From: Henckelia pumila
Lineage: Eukaryota > Streptophyta > Magnoliopsida > Lamiales > Gesneriaceae
Direction: 5' to 3'
DNA length: 64,000 bases
Assembly (NCBI RefSeq): GCF_033568475.1
Contig: NC_133123.1
Location: 6,076,001 to 6,140,000, forward strand
Shown here: positions 24,440-36,345 of the stretch, in pieces
How positions within the stretch are numbered: position 1 is the stretch's first letter
How the letters are laid out: each line of letters opens with the position of its first letter
Translations under genes and position numbers: made by a program
Notes under the pieces: generated by a model
Databases searched by the model: none
What the model saw: only the letters and a program-made list of their open reading frames with translations
What the model was told of the DNA's origin: nothing

Positions 24440-26642
24440 ATTAACTTGCCAAACTGATCCGGATCCAAAGTACCTAGTACAGCCACCAAATCTTGTTTCC
24501 TGACCGGAGAGATTAAGGGTCCACGGGCAATGCTCATTCACTTCAACTCTAGAATCTTGTGATGGTATATATATAGGTAGTTAGATTCATATCTGTATTT
24601 TTTCAATCTTCATTTTGTTTGTTTTTGTTGCCCCTCTATGACAGCGAGGTATAGTGTTTTGTGAAATATATAATAAGAGTCTCATCTCTAACATAGATAT
24701 ATTAATGAACCTCCTTGCTCCACTTTTATGTTTTACACGAAAATTTTGTTCTTGGGATCTGCCAGATGTTAGCAGCTTCATATGAATTTTTTATGAAAGC
24801 CTGAAATCTTGCCTGAGAATAATTCTTACACGGCATGCTTGTATTAAGTGGCATGGAGTTGCAGTTTTCTGGTTTGGGCTTGAAACTTTGTTGCTGGTGA
24901 TCATAGCGAAGGAGATGGAATTAGTGTTTAGTTACTTGTAAACGACATGTGAGGTTTCTTTCGTATTTGTTTGGGAGAGTTTTATTCAATCACTTAGATA
25001 TATATATATATATATATAAATTTCATGCATGTATGGGCCATATTTTAGTATTTAGTTTTAAAACACAAGTTAAATGTAAAATGTTATTTTTTGTAAGCTT
25101 GCTCAAGAATTAACGCTAAAACTGCTACATGTTTCGAAACTACAATAAAAATTATAAAAATTTTCAAAAACAGGATGCTCGGATTCGGATAACTCAAACT
25201 TTGTTAATAATTTTTTTTTAAAAAAATGGGTGACATTTCAAAATTATGGGAGTTGCTGCAAAAATTGATTGATGGCCATAACCAAGAGAGATCAAATAAA
25301 TAAATTTTTTAAATTTTTTTTGTGAGATTGTTGTGAGATATATATCTTCTCCGATCTTATAATATCCTATCTTTTATGTTAAAATATTATTTTTTATTTT
25401 AGATATAGATCTAGTTGACGCCGTGAGATGATACATAAGAGACGCAGAGAGAGACGAGACCGGAAAAATTAGAAAATTAACCTTGGTCAACCATTTTTTT
25501 TTAAAAATGACATCTTGCAATGTATTTGAAATACACTAAAAGATGTTTTATAACGTAAAAAGCGTAGATGCCACTGCTAGGAGTGAATTGCATTGGGCAA
25601 GACCTATGCAACAAAATCACTCAAAAAAATATTGACAACTCTTGATTCATTTATCAAATATTAACTCACTCCACTTTCCAGAGCACTCTAGAAACAAAAC
25701 TAATATTTTTTATTAGGCTTGGGGAGCACTCCACGACGTTGAAGTTTCAGAGTCTAGAGGCGAAACTGGGTTCACAAAAATCTTATCCCAATCAATGATA
25801 TCGCAATTTTCAACATGATGGAGCCCTTCCGTTTTATTTTATACTATTAAGTAAGTTTAACGTGCATTGCACGGCATATACGATGTGGATTGAGTTAATA
25901 AAGAGTTAAAGATCATAATTTTTTTTCAAAAAAATTATATATATTTATATAGGAATCAAAATAAATTTTTCTTTTGAAAAGTCCGAATATTAAAATATTA
26001 GTATCAGTGTCCTTGATTTGAAGCTTTTGTAGTAATACGTACTACAAAAGACCATTTTGATGCAATCTTTTTGAAAAGCTACAAGAAAATATACAAACAT
26101 AAAAACACATAATATAAATGAGAATATCAATCATAGACATGGAAAACAAAACAAAAACTTAAATTAATATAAATTAAAAATTATTATATATAACACAAAA
26201 ATATTGAGAATAAAATATTAGTCATAACAAATACGTTGACGTTTGACTGTCCAACAAATTCTTCATTCTTAAACTTTGAAATATGTAGATGTCATCCATT
26301 TTTGTCATTTGAAGAAAACAAATTAAAAACTTAAACAAAAATTTAACACACAAAATAAATTAAATACAAATTGAAAACTAATTTAAAACAATAAATTAAA
26401 TCCAAAGACAATATAGATAATACACGATTCAACTCACTTTTTTTTAATATATATTAGATTTTTTAAAAAATATATATATTTTTCTAGATATGTGTTGTTA
26501 TTTGATTGGATTTTGTGTTCTCGTTCATTGGTTTTTTTCTTACATTGGCATGAATTTTTTTTTATGATTAGTTTTGATTCTGTTAACTAAGTTTTTTTGT
26601 CAACTCATCTGTATTAAGATATTATATATATATATATATATA
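24440..26642. other. HSF 3' region and gene-free DNA
   Basis: The first 300-400 bp probably hold the HSF 3' untranslated region. The rest is AT-rich; near 25855 the text AACGTGCATTGCACGGCA resembles repeat-end words seen in many plant genomes but was not assigned. An (AT)n run lies at about 24999-25019. No gene supported. Confidence 0.5.
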
Positions 26643-26815
26643 GAAATTTTCAGCTCCAAACCAATGATGCTCAACTCGTCCCCGACCACTAAAACCCGGT
26701 ATCGTGTTTTAGTTATGCGAAAAAGCAAAAAAAATTTTTTTAACTAAACCCGGTATCAAGTTTTAGTGGTCGGGGACGAGGTGGAGAAATATTTTTGGGC
26801 AGCTGAAAAGTTTTC
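26643..26815. mobile_element. Palindromic MITE inserted in an (AT)n tract
   Basis: Arms of about 70 bp: the left has CTCGTCCCCGACCACTAAAA and the right has the same text on the minus strand (26743-26784 region). Outer ends TTTTCAGCT also pair. Both sides are flanked by (AT)n, consistent with TA-targeted insertion. No coding capacity. Confidence 0.7.
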
Positions 26816-28480
26816 ATATATATATATATATTAGACATTATATATATTATAAAATCTAAAAAATAAATACAATAAATCAAACATAATTAATTAAGCATAT
26901 AAACAAAAATTTAACCCACACAATAAATCAAATGTGCGCAAATTGAAGACTAATTTAAAAAAAATAAATTAAAGTCAAGAACAATATAGACAATACACAA
27001 TTAAACTCTTCATTTTTAAGATAAATATTAAATTATTATTATTATTATTTAAATTTGAAATTTTTAAATTTTAATTTATGTTTTCCACTCTCACATTATA
27101 TATTTCTGGGCAAAGGGTTTTTTTGTTAATTGCCAAGGATCTGCAGTTTGGAGCCTAGTATGCCCATCTTCAACTAAAATTCTCCATTTTTCATATTTTA
27201 TTTCTAAAATAAAGATAAGTGATCTCTGTTTCCCAACTTTTTATAACTCATATATTCTAAATATTATTAAATTCTTCAATTTTTCTAATTTTTATATTTT
27301 CATTCCCAATAATTAATTTATAAATAATTACATAATGTAATATTAAAGGAAACTTAACTCAATAAATGTTTGTAATAAATTGAATTTCGTGGTCACACTC
27401 ATTTATACTATGTTTCAACTTTTATTTGTTCCAATCATATAATTTGATTTTCATATTTAATATCACATTCCCTGATTATATATTCATGTTTTTTTCATAC
27501 AAATTAAGAAAAATCATTAAAAAAATAAATTATATATAAACTTCTCATTTTATCCATATTTAATATATTTAAAAAATAGTTGCACAATTTTCAAGATATA
27601 CTTAATATAGATATTATTAGTAAAAGTGTATAAAAAACATTATTAAATATATAGTGTAAGCTTATATGTTTGGGACAAAAAAATGTATTCTATATAATCG
27701 AAACGAAGAAAGTATTATCTTTTTACTTTTATCAGTTTACCTATGTTAAATTAATAAATTAATATCGTTCACTGCTTGTACAATATTTTTATTATATAAA
27801 AAATTTATTCAAATTAAATAAAGACAAACCTAAATGAATGAGACAAATGAAATATAATATATTAAATAATGATGTAATGTATTATTTTCTCAAACAAAAG
27901 TAAACGTATATTCGACTCAAAACGCGTTTATTTTGTCATCAAATTGCAAGAAACACACACGACACAATATTAATGATATAGACATAAAAAATAAATCAAA
28001 ATAATCATAAATAACACACATAAGTTTAACAACAACATACAAATGGACCATTAAAAAACTAATATTTCGAATTATTCTATGTCGGTCACAAATAATCAAC
28101 AACATCCCAAAATACATAGTAAGTCGTCAAACCTATCAAGTTAATTAATAAACTCCACAAATGTTTGTAAATAAAGCTAAAATTAATTAAAATTTTAAAA
28201 AAACATTATGCAATTTGGAGGATGTCATTTTCATATATTGTGTTATCCTCCAAATCTATACTCGATTGATTACTGCAATGATCCTCCAAATATAAAAAAT
28301 CATCAAAACTGATGACATGCATGAGATTGAACTAGAGATTTTTCTTCAATAAGAAAATTTAAAATAGAATTCCATTACCTATAAACACCACCAGAATGAG
28401 TCACTAATTATTTTATTTCAAAGGCATCTTATTAAATTGATTCAGTCACTTAAGCAAGAAGTAAAATATAAAATATGCCC
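26816..28480. other. Gene-free AT-rich DNA
   Basis: No gene or RNA supported. Contains (AT)n and ATT runs, for example near 26818 and 27033. Confidence 0.6.
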
Positions 28481-28482
28481 TT

Positions 28483-28732
28483 ATGGAGATATCCAAGTTG
28501 GTGGAGTAGGTGAATTTTTGGTCAAAGGTTAAACGTTCGATTCCTCCTACCAACATCTTCTTAGACTAGCATGTCACACATGACTTGTCTAGTGTGATTT
28601 ACCTGGCTAACGTAATTTGCAGGCTATTGCGTTAGTACGGAGGTTTATCCAGTGCGCACCGAAGGTAGCGGTTGCAGATTCCAAAAAAAAAATAAAAATA
28701 AATAAATAAATAAATATATATATATATATATA
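28483..28732 (+). mobile_element. tRNA-derived SINE
   Basis: The head carries a pol III A-box-like CCAAGTTGGTGGAGTAGG (28492) and a B box GTTCGATTCC (28536). The body ends with GTGCGCACCGAAGGTAGCGG, typical of plant SINE bodies. The tail is A-rich, then (AAAT)n and (AT)n. Total about 250 bp. It lies about 130 bp upstream of the first P450 start codon. Exact ends and target duplication were not resolved. Confidence 0.75.
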
Positions 28733-28864
28733 TAAACAAGGAAACTCGATCGAAATAAAAGTCAAAGTAGACTGATACCAGTGCTTCACAAGTTCCCATA
28801 CTTCCTCTCCATTCACCTCTGGGCGAACAAAATCATATTCTTTAAATTAACGGAAATTTTTTTG

Positions 28865-30866
28865 ATGGATATCTTGTACGCAGCGTTGGCACTTTCTGGT
28901 GCCATTCTAGTATCAGTATATGGCTGGAAACTGTTGAATTGGGTGTGGTTGATGCCCAAGAGAAAGGAGAAACAGCTGAGGCAGCAGGGATTTCATGGCA
29001 ATTCTTACAGATTTTTGTTTGGGGACTTCAAAGAAATCCTCGCCATGATCAAAGAAGCCAAGTCCAAACCCATCGCTTTCTCTAATGATATAATCCCCAG
29101 AGTGTCGCCTATGCTCCATGAATATCTCAGAAAATACGGTGTGCTACTATATAGCTTCCTTCCACTTTCGTTTATCATTTTGATGTAAATGGGCAGATTA
29201 AACCGGACACGGATCCTCTGTAGTTTTCAAACAGCACATGTTGTTTTCAGAGGATCCGTGTCGGATTAGAATTTAGAAGAAACTCGACATGATTGTTTTT
29301 GTTTTTGTTTTTTTTAAATTAACCTTGAAAATAGGAGGCAGAAATTGCTTCAACTGGTTTGGTCCAACACCTACAGTCATTATCTCCGACCCGGAACTTA
29401 TCAAAGAAATTTTGTCTAAAAGTTACGTTTTCCAGAAGCCGAAATCTCCACTGGGTAAGCTTCTAGCACAAGGAGTGGCAGCCTATGAAACGGAGAAATG
29501 GGCCAAGCATAGAAAACTGATCAATCCCGCCTTTCACCTCGAAAAATTAAAGGTGACACATTTCGAGATCTATTCATCATTTTGTTCTTTAATCTTACTT
29601 TATACTATTTTCTTGGAGTAGAATATGGTTCCCTCGTTTTACTCTAGTAGCTGTGACATGCTGAGCAAATGGGATGAGATTGTGTCGAGCAGAGGATCCT
29701 GTGAGTTGGATGTGTATCCTTTTCTTCAAACCTTGACAAGTGATGCCATTTCGCGCACTGCTTTCGGCAGTAACTATGAAGAAGGAAGGAAGATATTTGA
29801 ACTTCAAAAAGAGCAATTCGGGCATTTCTTTGATGCTGCTCAGCTCCTTTACATCCCTGGATGGAGGAAAGATTGTGTCATTCATTTTCTTGATTGTTGC
29901 GTTTAATTAGTATGGAGTATCTCAATGCTAAGTTGTCGTTTCATGACAATGTTCGAATCGTGGGTGCAGGTTTTTACCAACAAAAACAAACAGAAGGATG
30001 AATGAAATTGTGAGGGAAATCAAGTCGTCGATACTAGGAATCATCGATAAAAGAATGAAAGCAATAGAATCAGGGGAGACCAATTCAGATGATCTGTTGG
30101 GTATACTTTTGGAATCTAATTTTGAGGAGATTCAGCAGCATGGGAAGGATTCTGGGATGAGTTTGCAGGAGGTGATCGAAGAGTGTAGGCTTTTTTACAT
30201 AGCTGGGCAGGAGACAACCTCGTCGTTGCTAGTGTGGACGATGATTTTACTAAGCAAACACTTGGATTGGCAGGTTCGAGCCAGAGAAGAGGTTCTACAA
30301 GTTCTTGGAAGTTCAACACCAGATTTCCAGGATTTGAACCACCTGAAAATCGTAAGTATACGGGCTTGTTCCAAAGTTACAGTTTCGATCCTTACAAGAT
30401 CACAAACAATTAACATTTTAGTACACACCTATTCATCCAGATTACAATGATTTTTCACGAGGTGATGAGGTTGTATCCACCAGCAGTCATGATGAGTCGA
30501 TTCATACATAACGAAGCTACTTTGGGGGAGCTAACTTTACCAGCCGGAACTCAGATCTTCTTGCCCACAATTTTGCTGCAACACGACAGCACTATATGGG
30601 GGGACGACGCGAAAGAGTTCAATCCAGAGAGGTTCAGTGAAGGAGTGTCCAAGGCAATGAATGGGAAATACTCATATTTTCCATTCGGCGGGGGGCCGCG
30701 GATATGCATCGGGCAGAACTTTGCTATGTTGGAGGCAAAGATAGGAATGGCCATGATTTTGAAACATTATAGTTTTGAGCTTTCTCCATCTTATACACAT
30801 GCGCCTGATGTAGTGGTAACACTTCAGCCGCAATATGGCGCACCCCTAATTCTTCACAAGCTGTAG
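28865..30866 (+). CDS. CYP72A-type cytochrome P450, copy 1 (splice donor lost)
   Basis: ER-anchored haem mono-oxygenase of the CYP72A type, which oxidises terpenoids, iridoids or hormones; substrate unknown. Exons: 28865-29138, 29335-29552, 29622-29866, 29970-30351 and 30441-30866, about 514 codons if all join. Seen: N-terminal membrane helix ([18 protein letters not shown]), I-helix AGQETTSS, ExxR in [12 protein letters not shown], and haem loop [15 protein letters not shown]. Copies 2 and 3 have a normal donor after GGATGGAG or GGATGGAT (GTAAAG, GTAAGA); here the same point reads GGATGGAG|GAAAGATTG, so the T of the GT is gone. The next downstream GTs would shift the frame. The rest is undamaged, so it is either a young pseudogene or spliced in an unusual way. 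A 15-bp-arm hairpin lies in intron 1. Confidence 0.85.
29206..29262. repeat. Perfect inverted repeat in P450 copy 1 intron
   Basis: GACACGGATCCTCTG (29206-29220) and its exact reverse complement (29248-29262) are separated by 27 nt and would fold into a hairpin in the pre-mRNA. Copies 2 and 3 lack it in their first introns. Probably a mini-insertion. Confidence 0.85.
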
Positions 30867-32074
30867 GCCGAATCTAAGGTGTCTGTGCATCGGAACGAGA
30901 CCATATACTTGAATTATCGGGTCGAGTTAGTATTCTTCTATGGGATGGTTGCAGGTTGTAGTTCAAGAATAATGCGCCACACTTGTTTGATATATTTGAT
31001 AAATGTTGGAATTCAAATCGGAATGGTGATGCGTTTTAGATTATAGATCATGCTACTCTAATGTACTCGGCCAGTAGAGTGGTTGAAGAGTAGAGCTAGT
31101 AGTGATCTCAAATTATAATGAACAAAAAAATATTATTAGTGTTATTTTTTGAATCGACAAAAAATTGTTTTTATGCATCTCTCAAATAGAAATTAGTTAT
31201 ATATACTTGTGAAAAAAATTCAAAATTTCAAATGTATTCAACTTGTTGGATCCATGTCCAAAAGATATCAATGTCCACGAATGACGAATTATGGTAAAGC
31301 AAAGGCCCAATTAAACTTTCCATGACAAACGAGAGCTCCATGGTGGGCCTGGTTTTAGCTGGGCCGATGTTTTTGTCCATTTTGAAGGTGTGTATGTATA
31401 CGGTATATAAAGAACAATAAAAAATAAAGGAGTTTTCTTCATTTTAATACACGAAATATTAATAAAATGATAAATTAAAACATAAACTATTGAAAGTGGT
31501 TTAATTGGTACATGATCACATTTTAAATTCAATTTACTTAAATTGATTAAAATATGCCTCTCATTCTCACGTCGAAACATATTTGCTTTCGAAATAACTC
31601 CCAGGAAATGAAAAATGTGATAGGTACAATATATCATGAATGTTACACACGTTATATATTATTTTCTAGAATTAAAAAATTATGGCAACAAACAGATTTT
31701 TCAAATTAAAATTTATTTTATAATTTCAGAATTAACGTATAGCAGTGTGTAAACTTTATTGAAAAATTTATATTCAGTAAAAGAAAATTAACATTAAAAG
31801 TTAGGACTAGTTACGGACGGTAGCCGTGCAGAAGTGGGAGTTTCGTCTACGAAATACTTGCTGCCGGAAATTTATATGTATAAAATACTATAAATTAATA
31901 TTCGATAAATTAATAAACTCAATAAAACAATAATTTTTTTCGGCCCCGACTTGAGTCAATATGCTAAATTAACAATTTTAATAAATTAATAAGATAATAA
32001 TTTTAATTTTCTAAATATATATATAAGATGTTTATTTTTTCATGAAATAAATTTCAACCGATTTATACATGTCT
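30867..32074. other. Spacer between P450 copies 1 and 2
   Basis: AT-rich. The text AAAGGCCCAATTAAA near 31303 recurs downstream of copy 3 (near 41715), showing that 3' flanking DNA was part of the tandem duplication. No gene. Confidence 0.5.
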
Positions 32075-32410
32075 AGGCTTTGTTTGAACAATTACTTTAA
32101 AATATTTTTAATGTTTTATGAGTGAAAAAAGTTAAAGTATGTGTTTGGATAAGATTTTTATAAAAATTTTTTGATTTTTTTTTTTTAAAAAGTGTTTTCC
32201 ATGTAAAGTTTTTTAAAAACAATCGAAATATGTTTTTAAAATAAAAAACGCAGGTTAAACGAAAATTAAGAGGTTTTATACATAGAATAGCCAGTTGTCC
32301 AAAAACCAGCTTCTTGATTATTTTTAACTTTAAATTTTTTTTATATAATAGTTGTGAAAAAAACATTTTCAATTTTGAAAACGTTTTTATAAAATAATTA
32401 TCCAAAGAAA
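32075..32410. mobile_element. MITE-like insertion with diffuse inverted ends
   Basis: Imperfect inverted ends (TTTGTTTGAACAATTACTTT at the left, TTTGGATAATTATTTTATAA on the minus strand at the right) enclose T- and A-rich arms. It is absent from the matching site upstream of P450 copy 3 (about 38680-38760), which supports insertion. Confidence 0.5.
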
Positions 32411-32534
32411 TATACGTATTATTAATAAAACAACTTTTAAAACTTTTTGTAAAAATTTAGTAAAAAACACTTTAAAGAAAGTTTAAAAAACCGTTTTATA
32501 AATAATTTGTACAAATAGTGCTTTAATATTTGAG

Positions 32535-32710
32535 TAATGCTAGATGTATACCTCGGTTTACACCCTTCCTTATTAATTATAAACTTTTCTTGATCAACTA
32601 TATATTTATTTCTTATCATGGATATTTTGCAATTAATAAGGAAAATTAGGAAAATTTTAAGTAAGAGTGTAAACCAAGGTGTATACTACAAAGTGTACAT
32701 CTAGCATTTT
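32535..32710. mobile_element. MITE with AATGCTAGATGTA ends
   Basis: The left end AATGCTAGATGTATACCTCG and the right end (same AATGCTAGATGTA on the minus strand, then ACACTTTGTAG) are inverted; inner GGTTTACAC arms also pair. About 176 bp. Absent from the matching site upstream of P450 copy 3. Confidence 0.7.
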
Positions 32711-32955
32711 TCTTAATATTTTAACTATTCTATTCTAGATTACTTTTCAAATTTTCCAATAGTCCAATTCCACGGTTTGCATATCGAAACTATCCATATA
32801 TAATAAATGAAGAATATAATTTTCATATGATCCAATACCTGAAAATCGAATCTTCCGTTGAAAACTTGCAATATTATTCTTATCGATCGAATAAATTCCG
32901 TTGCATAATTGGGGACCTCCTAATTTTCTTGCGTCGTTCGTGTCTCCCTTGGACA

Positions 32956-33476
32956 GTTGGAACCATGGGCGGACCCATATAGGGTCCGGGGGCACAAACC
33001 CCCCTCAATTTTTCATACAAAATTTTTATTATATGTTTGTACTATTTATTTAATAAAAGAAAATATAATATATGTCAATTTTAATTCATATTGGTGTTAT
33101 ATATTGAAAAATAAAATTATTTAGAAACTTATCAAATAATATAATAAATTATTACGCATTGATGACAATATTGTAAATTTTCTGGTTGTCTTTTAATGAT
33201 ATAAATTATGCATTCGTGATTTTTTTATGAATTGCATCGTTTAACATAGTTAGAATTTTATTTTTACTTGAATTATATTTTTTTGATCTCTCAATTTGTA
33301 TTTTTTTTATTTTTAAAATTGTTAACAGAGATATTGACAAAATGAACTAAATTTAATGTATACAAAATAGAAAAAACAAAGTGGTCACCTAAACTACCAC
33401 TCGACGGAGCAACACGTGACTTTCCTTTTAATTGCGCCCTTGAAAAAAATTTATGGGTCCGCCCCTGGTTGAAACC
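32956..33476. mobile_element. Mutator-type non-autonomous element with 9-bp target duplication
   Basis: Inverted ends GGGCGGACCCAT (left) and GGGGCGGACCCAT (right, minus strand) bound about 503 bp (32965-33467). They are flanked by GTTGGAACC (32956-32964) and GTTGAAACC (33468-33476), a 9-bp direct repeat with one mismatch. A 9-bp duplication is the Mutator signature. AT-rich core with no transposase. Confidence 0.65.
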
Positions 33477-33696
33477 CTCAATCATGTGAAGTGCTTGGGA
33501 AAAGTCATTTATTTGATCTTTCTTTTAATCAGTTTATAATTCAAATTAAAGATGCATATGAGTCGAGAGTGAATTTAATCTGTAGGTAATTTTATTATAA
33601 AATTGATTCAATCAGTTGAATTAGAAGCGATGTAATACATATACATTAACCAAAGCAAAAGATTTGGATGAGACGGCTCATGGCATATCAAGTTGG

Positions 33697-33952
33697 CTAT
33701 GCCATCCCAAAGGGCACTGCCTGGTATGGCGTGACAGAATATGATTGGATAAAATTAGTGGGCTCCTCATGCTCTGTCATACCATTCCAGAGCAATGGGG
33801 CCCACTGATTTTAACAAATCATGATCTCCCACGCCATCTCAGGGTAGTGCCCTTTGGGGTGACATAGAATTTCCTCTTAGAGCCCACTGATTTTAACTAA
33901 TCATGCTCTGTCACGTCATCCCAAGACAGTGCCCTTTAAAGTGAAATAGAAC
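33697..33952. mobile_element. Palindromic MITE with duplicated right half, near a P450 promoter
   Basis: Arms GCCATCCCAAAGGGCACTGC (33701) and its inverted partner ending GCCCTTTGGGGTGACATAG (33867) enclose GTGGGCTCC and GGGGCCCAC. The right half (33799-33870, GGCCCACTGATTTTAAC...) is repeated at 33881-33952 with divergence. It ends about 175 bp before the TATA box of P450 copy 2. Confidence 0.75.
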
Positions 33953-34126
33953 TTTTCCTTATTTACGTACTATAGATAACGACCGCGAGTTGTTTATAAA
34001 ATAATAGTAAAAAAGAGACTGGGAGAACGAGAATAAAAGTCGAACAAGAAATCTACAAGTGTTTCCCAAGTTCTTTTGACCAGGAAAGGTAAGAAACAGG
34101 AGAAATAGCTCGTCTTCTATTTTCCT

Positions 34127-34134
34127 TATATAAA
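34127..34134 (+). promoter_or_regulatory. TATA box, P450 copy 2
   Basis: TATATAAA, 84 bp before the start codon, followed by CCGATCATTCTTGAAACTTG, which is repeated exactly after the TATA-like word of copy 3. Conservation of this block between duplicates supports a core promoter and leader. Confidence 0.65.
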
Positions 34135-34217
34135 CCGATCATTCTTGAAACTTGGATATAACAAAATATACACACTTTGGTACACAAAACACACCGAGAA
34201 AATTTTATACTTTGACG

Positions 34218-36345
34218 ATGGATATATTTTACGCAGCATTGGCGCTTTCTTGTGCCATCTTAGCATCAGTGTATGGTTGGAAATTCTTGAATTGGGCGTG
34301 GCTTAGGCCTAAGAAAATGGAGAAACAACTGAGGCAACAAGGATTTAATGGAAAATCTTACAGATTTTTGATTGGAGACTCCAAAGAGATTATCGCGACG
34401 AGTCAAGAAGCGCGGTCCAAGCCTATGAACTTCTCGAATGATATAATCCCCAGAGTGTTTGCTGTCTTCCACGAATATGTCAAAAACTATGGTACGTTGT
34501 TATTCTAAAAATTTATAAAGTATTCCCCGCGAAATACCGATGGATTGGAACTGGAGCCTTGGCAACTGCGTGACGGCGAACCATATATGCTCAGATGTCA
34601 CATATATATGTAGTTCATATCATGATAATTAGAAAACCATGTTGTACGTAGCGAAGGCCATTGTTCCATATCTCAATTAGTTCAAGTATATCAGTCATAT
34701 ATCACATATATTATTTATGAAAGAAGAATAAAAAATGTTTGTTAATCGACATTTTATCAACTCGAATTTGCAGGTAAAAATTGCTTTTTGTGGTTTGGTC
34801 CAACACCTACAGCCCTTATCTCAGACCCGGAACTGATCAAAGAAGTTTTGTCTAAAAGTTACGTTTTCCAGAAGCCTAAATCTCCCCTGGAAAAGCTTCT
34901 AGCACAAGGAGTTGCTACCTACGAATCTGAAAAATGGGCCAAGCACAGAAGACTGATCAATCCAGCATTTCACCTCGAAAAATTGAAGGTATACTCATCA
35001 CTTTCTTTACTCTAACTCCATCTTTTCATGTAATTTTAGTTTATATACACTCTTTTCTTGGTGTAGCACATGCTTCCCTCCTTTTACGAGAGTAGCTGCG
35101 ACATGCTGAGCAAATGGGATGAGATTGTGCACTCGAGCAAAGGATCCTGTGAATTGGATGTGTGGCCTTATCTTCAAACCTTGACAAGCGACGCGATTTC
35201 GCGTACTGCATTCGGCAGTAACTATGAAGAAGGAAGAAATATATTTGAGCTCCAAAAAGAACAAGTCGGGCATTTGTTGAATGCGACTCTGCTCTTTTAC
35301 ATTCCCGGATGGAGGTAAAGATTATATTACTCGATTTTCTTGATAGTGGCATGTAACATCTGAGTATCTCGTCGTTTCATCAAATGTTCGATCGATGCTG
35401 TGTGCAGATTTTTGCCAACAAAGACAAACAGAAGGATGAAGGAAATCGTGAGGGAAGTGGAGTCGTCGATACTAGGAATCGTTGATAAAAGAATGAAAGC
35501 GATAGAATCAGGGGAGGCTAATTCAGATGATCTTTTAGGTATATTGTTGGAATCTAATTTTCATGAGATTCAACAACATGGGAAGGATTCTGGGATGAGT
35601 TTTCAGGAGGTGATTGAAGAGTGTAGGCTTTTTTACATCGTGGGGCAGGAGACAACCTCGTCATTGCTCGTGTGGACGATGATTTTACTGAGTAAACACT
35701 TGGATTGGCAGATTCGAGCCAGAGAAGAGGTTCTACAAGTTCTTGGAAGTTCACAACCAAATTTCGAGGATTTAAACCACCTGAAAATCGTAAGTACCTT
35801 TTATTTTTATGAAATAATAACACTTACATGTGAAAGTAACATTATAAGGATCCAACTAGAGTCTAGATATATCTTATATATACAATTCATTAACACTTTG
35901 TTCATGTCAATTTATTCAGATTACCATGATTTTCCATGAGGTAATGAGGTTGTATCCACCAGTAATCGCGCTGGGTCGAATCATACACCAGGAAACTAGT
36001 TTGGGAAAGTTAACTTTACCAGCCGGAACTCAGCTCTTTTTGCCCACGATTTTCCTGCACCACGACAGCACTATATGGGGGGACGACGCGATGGAGTTCA
36101 ATCCGGAGAGGTTTAGTGAAGGAGTATCAAAGGCAATCAACGGGAAATTCTCATATTTCCCATTCGGCGGGGGACCGCGTATATGCATTGGACTGAACTT
36201 TGCCATGTTGGAGGCCAAAATGGCAATGGCCATGATTTTGAAGCATTATAGTCTGGAGCTTTCTCCATCTTATGCACATGCGCCTGATATGGCCGTATCA
36301 CTTCAACCTCAATATGGTGCTCACCTAATTCTGCACAAGCTGTGA
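34218..36345 (+). CDS. CYP72A-type cytochrome P450, copy 2
   Basis: ER-bound mono-oxygenase, second of three tandem paralogues. Exons: 34218-34491, 34774-34988, 35067-35314, 35408-35789 and 35920-36345; all introns are GT-AG and phases agree, giving 514 residues. Seen: N-terminal anchor ([18 protein letters not shown]), Pro/Arg region [15 protein letters not shown], conserved IPGW|RFLPTK across intron 3, ExxR in [14 protein letters not shown], and haem loop [15 protein letters not shown] with the axial Cys. One oddity: the I-helix reads VGQETTSS where copies 1 and 3 have AGQETTSS. This replaces the usual small residue beside the oxygen-activation site and might alter substrate fit or activity. 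An upstream in-frame ATG at 34152 would add 22 residues; I chose 34218 by match to the paralogues. Substrate unknown. Confidence 0.92.

Noticed and set aside
25850-25890. Possible Helitron end (TGCATTGCACG text)
   Set aside because: No 3' hairpin with CTRR end or partner terminus could be found by eye.
28483-28560. Possible tRNA gene (A and B boxes)
   Set aside because: No acceptor stem or anticodon arm can be folded, and the body plus A-rich tail is that of a SINE.
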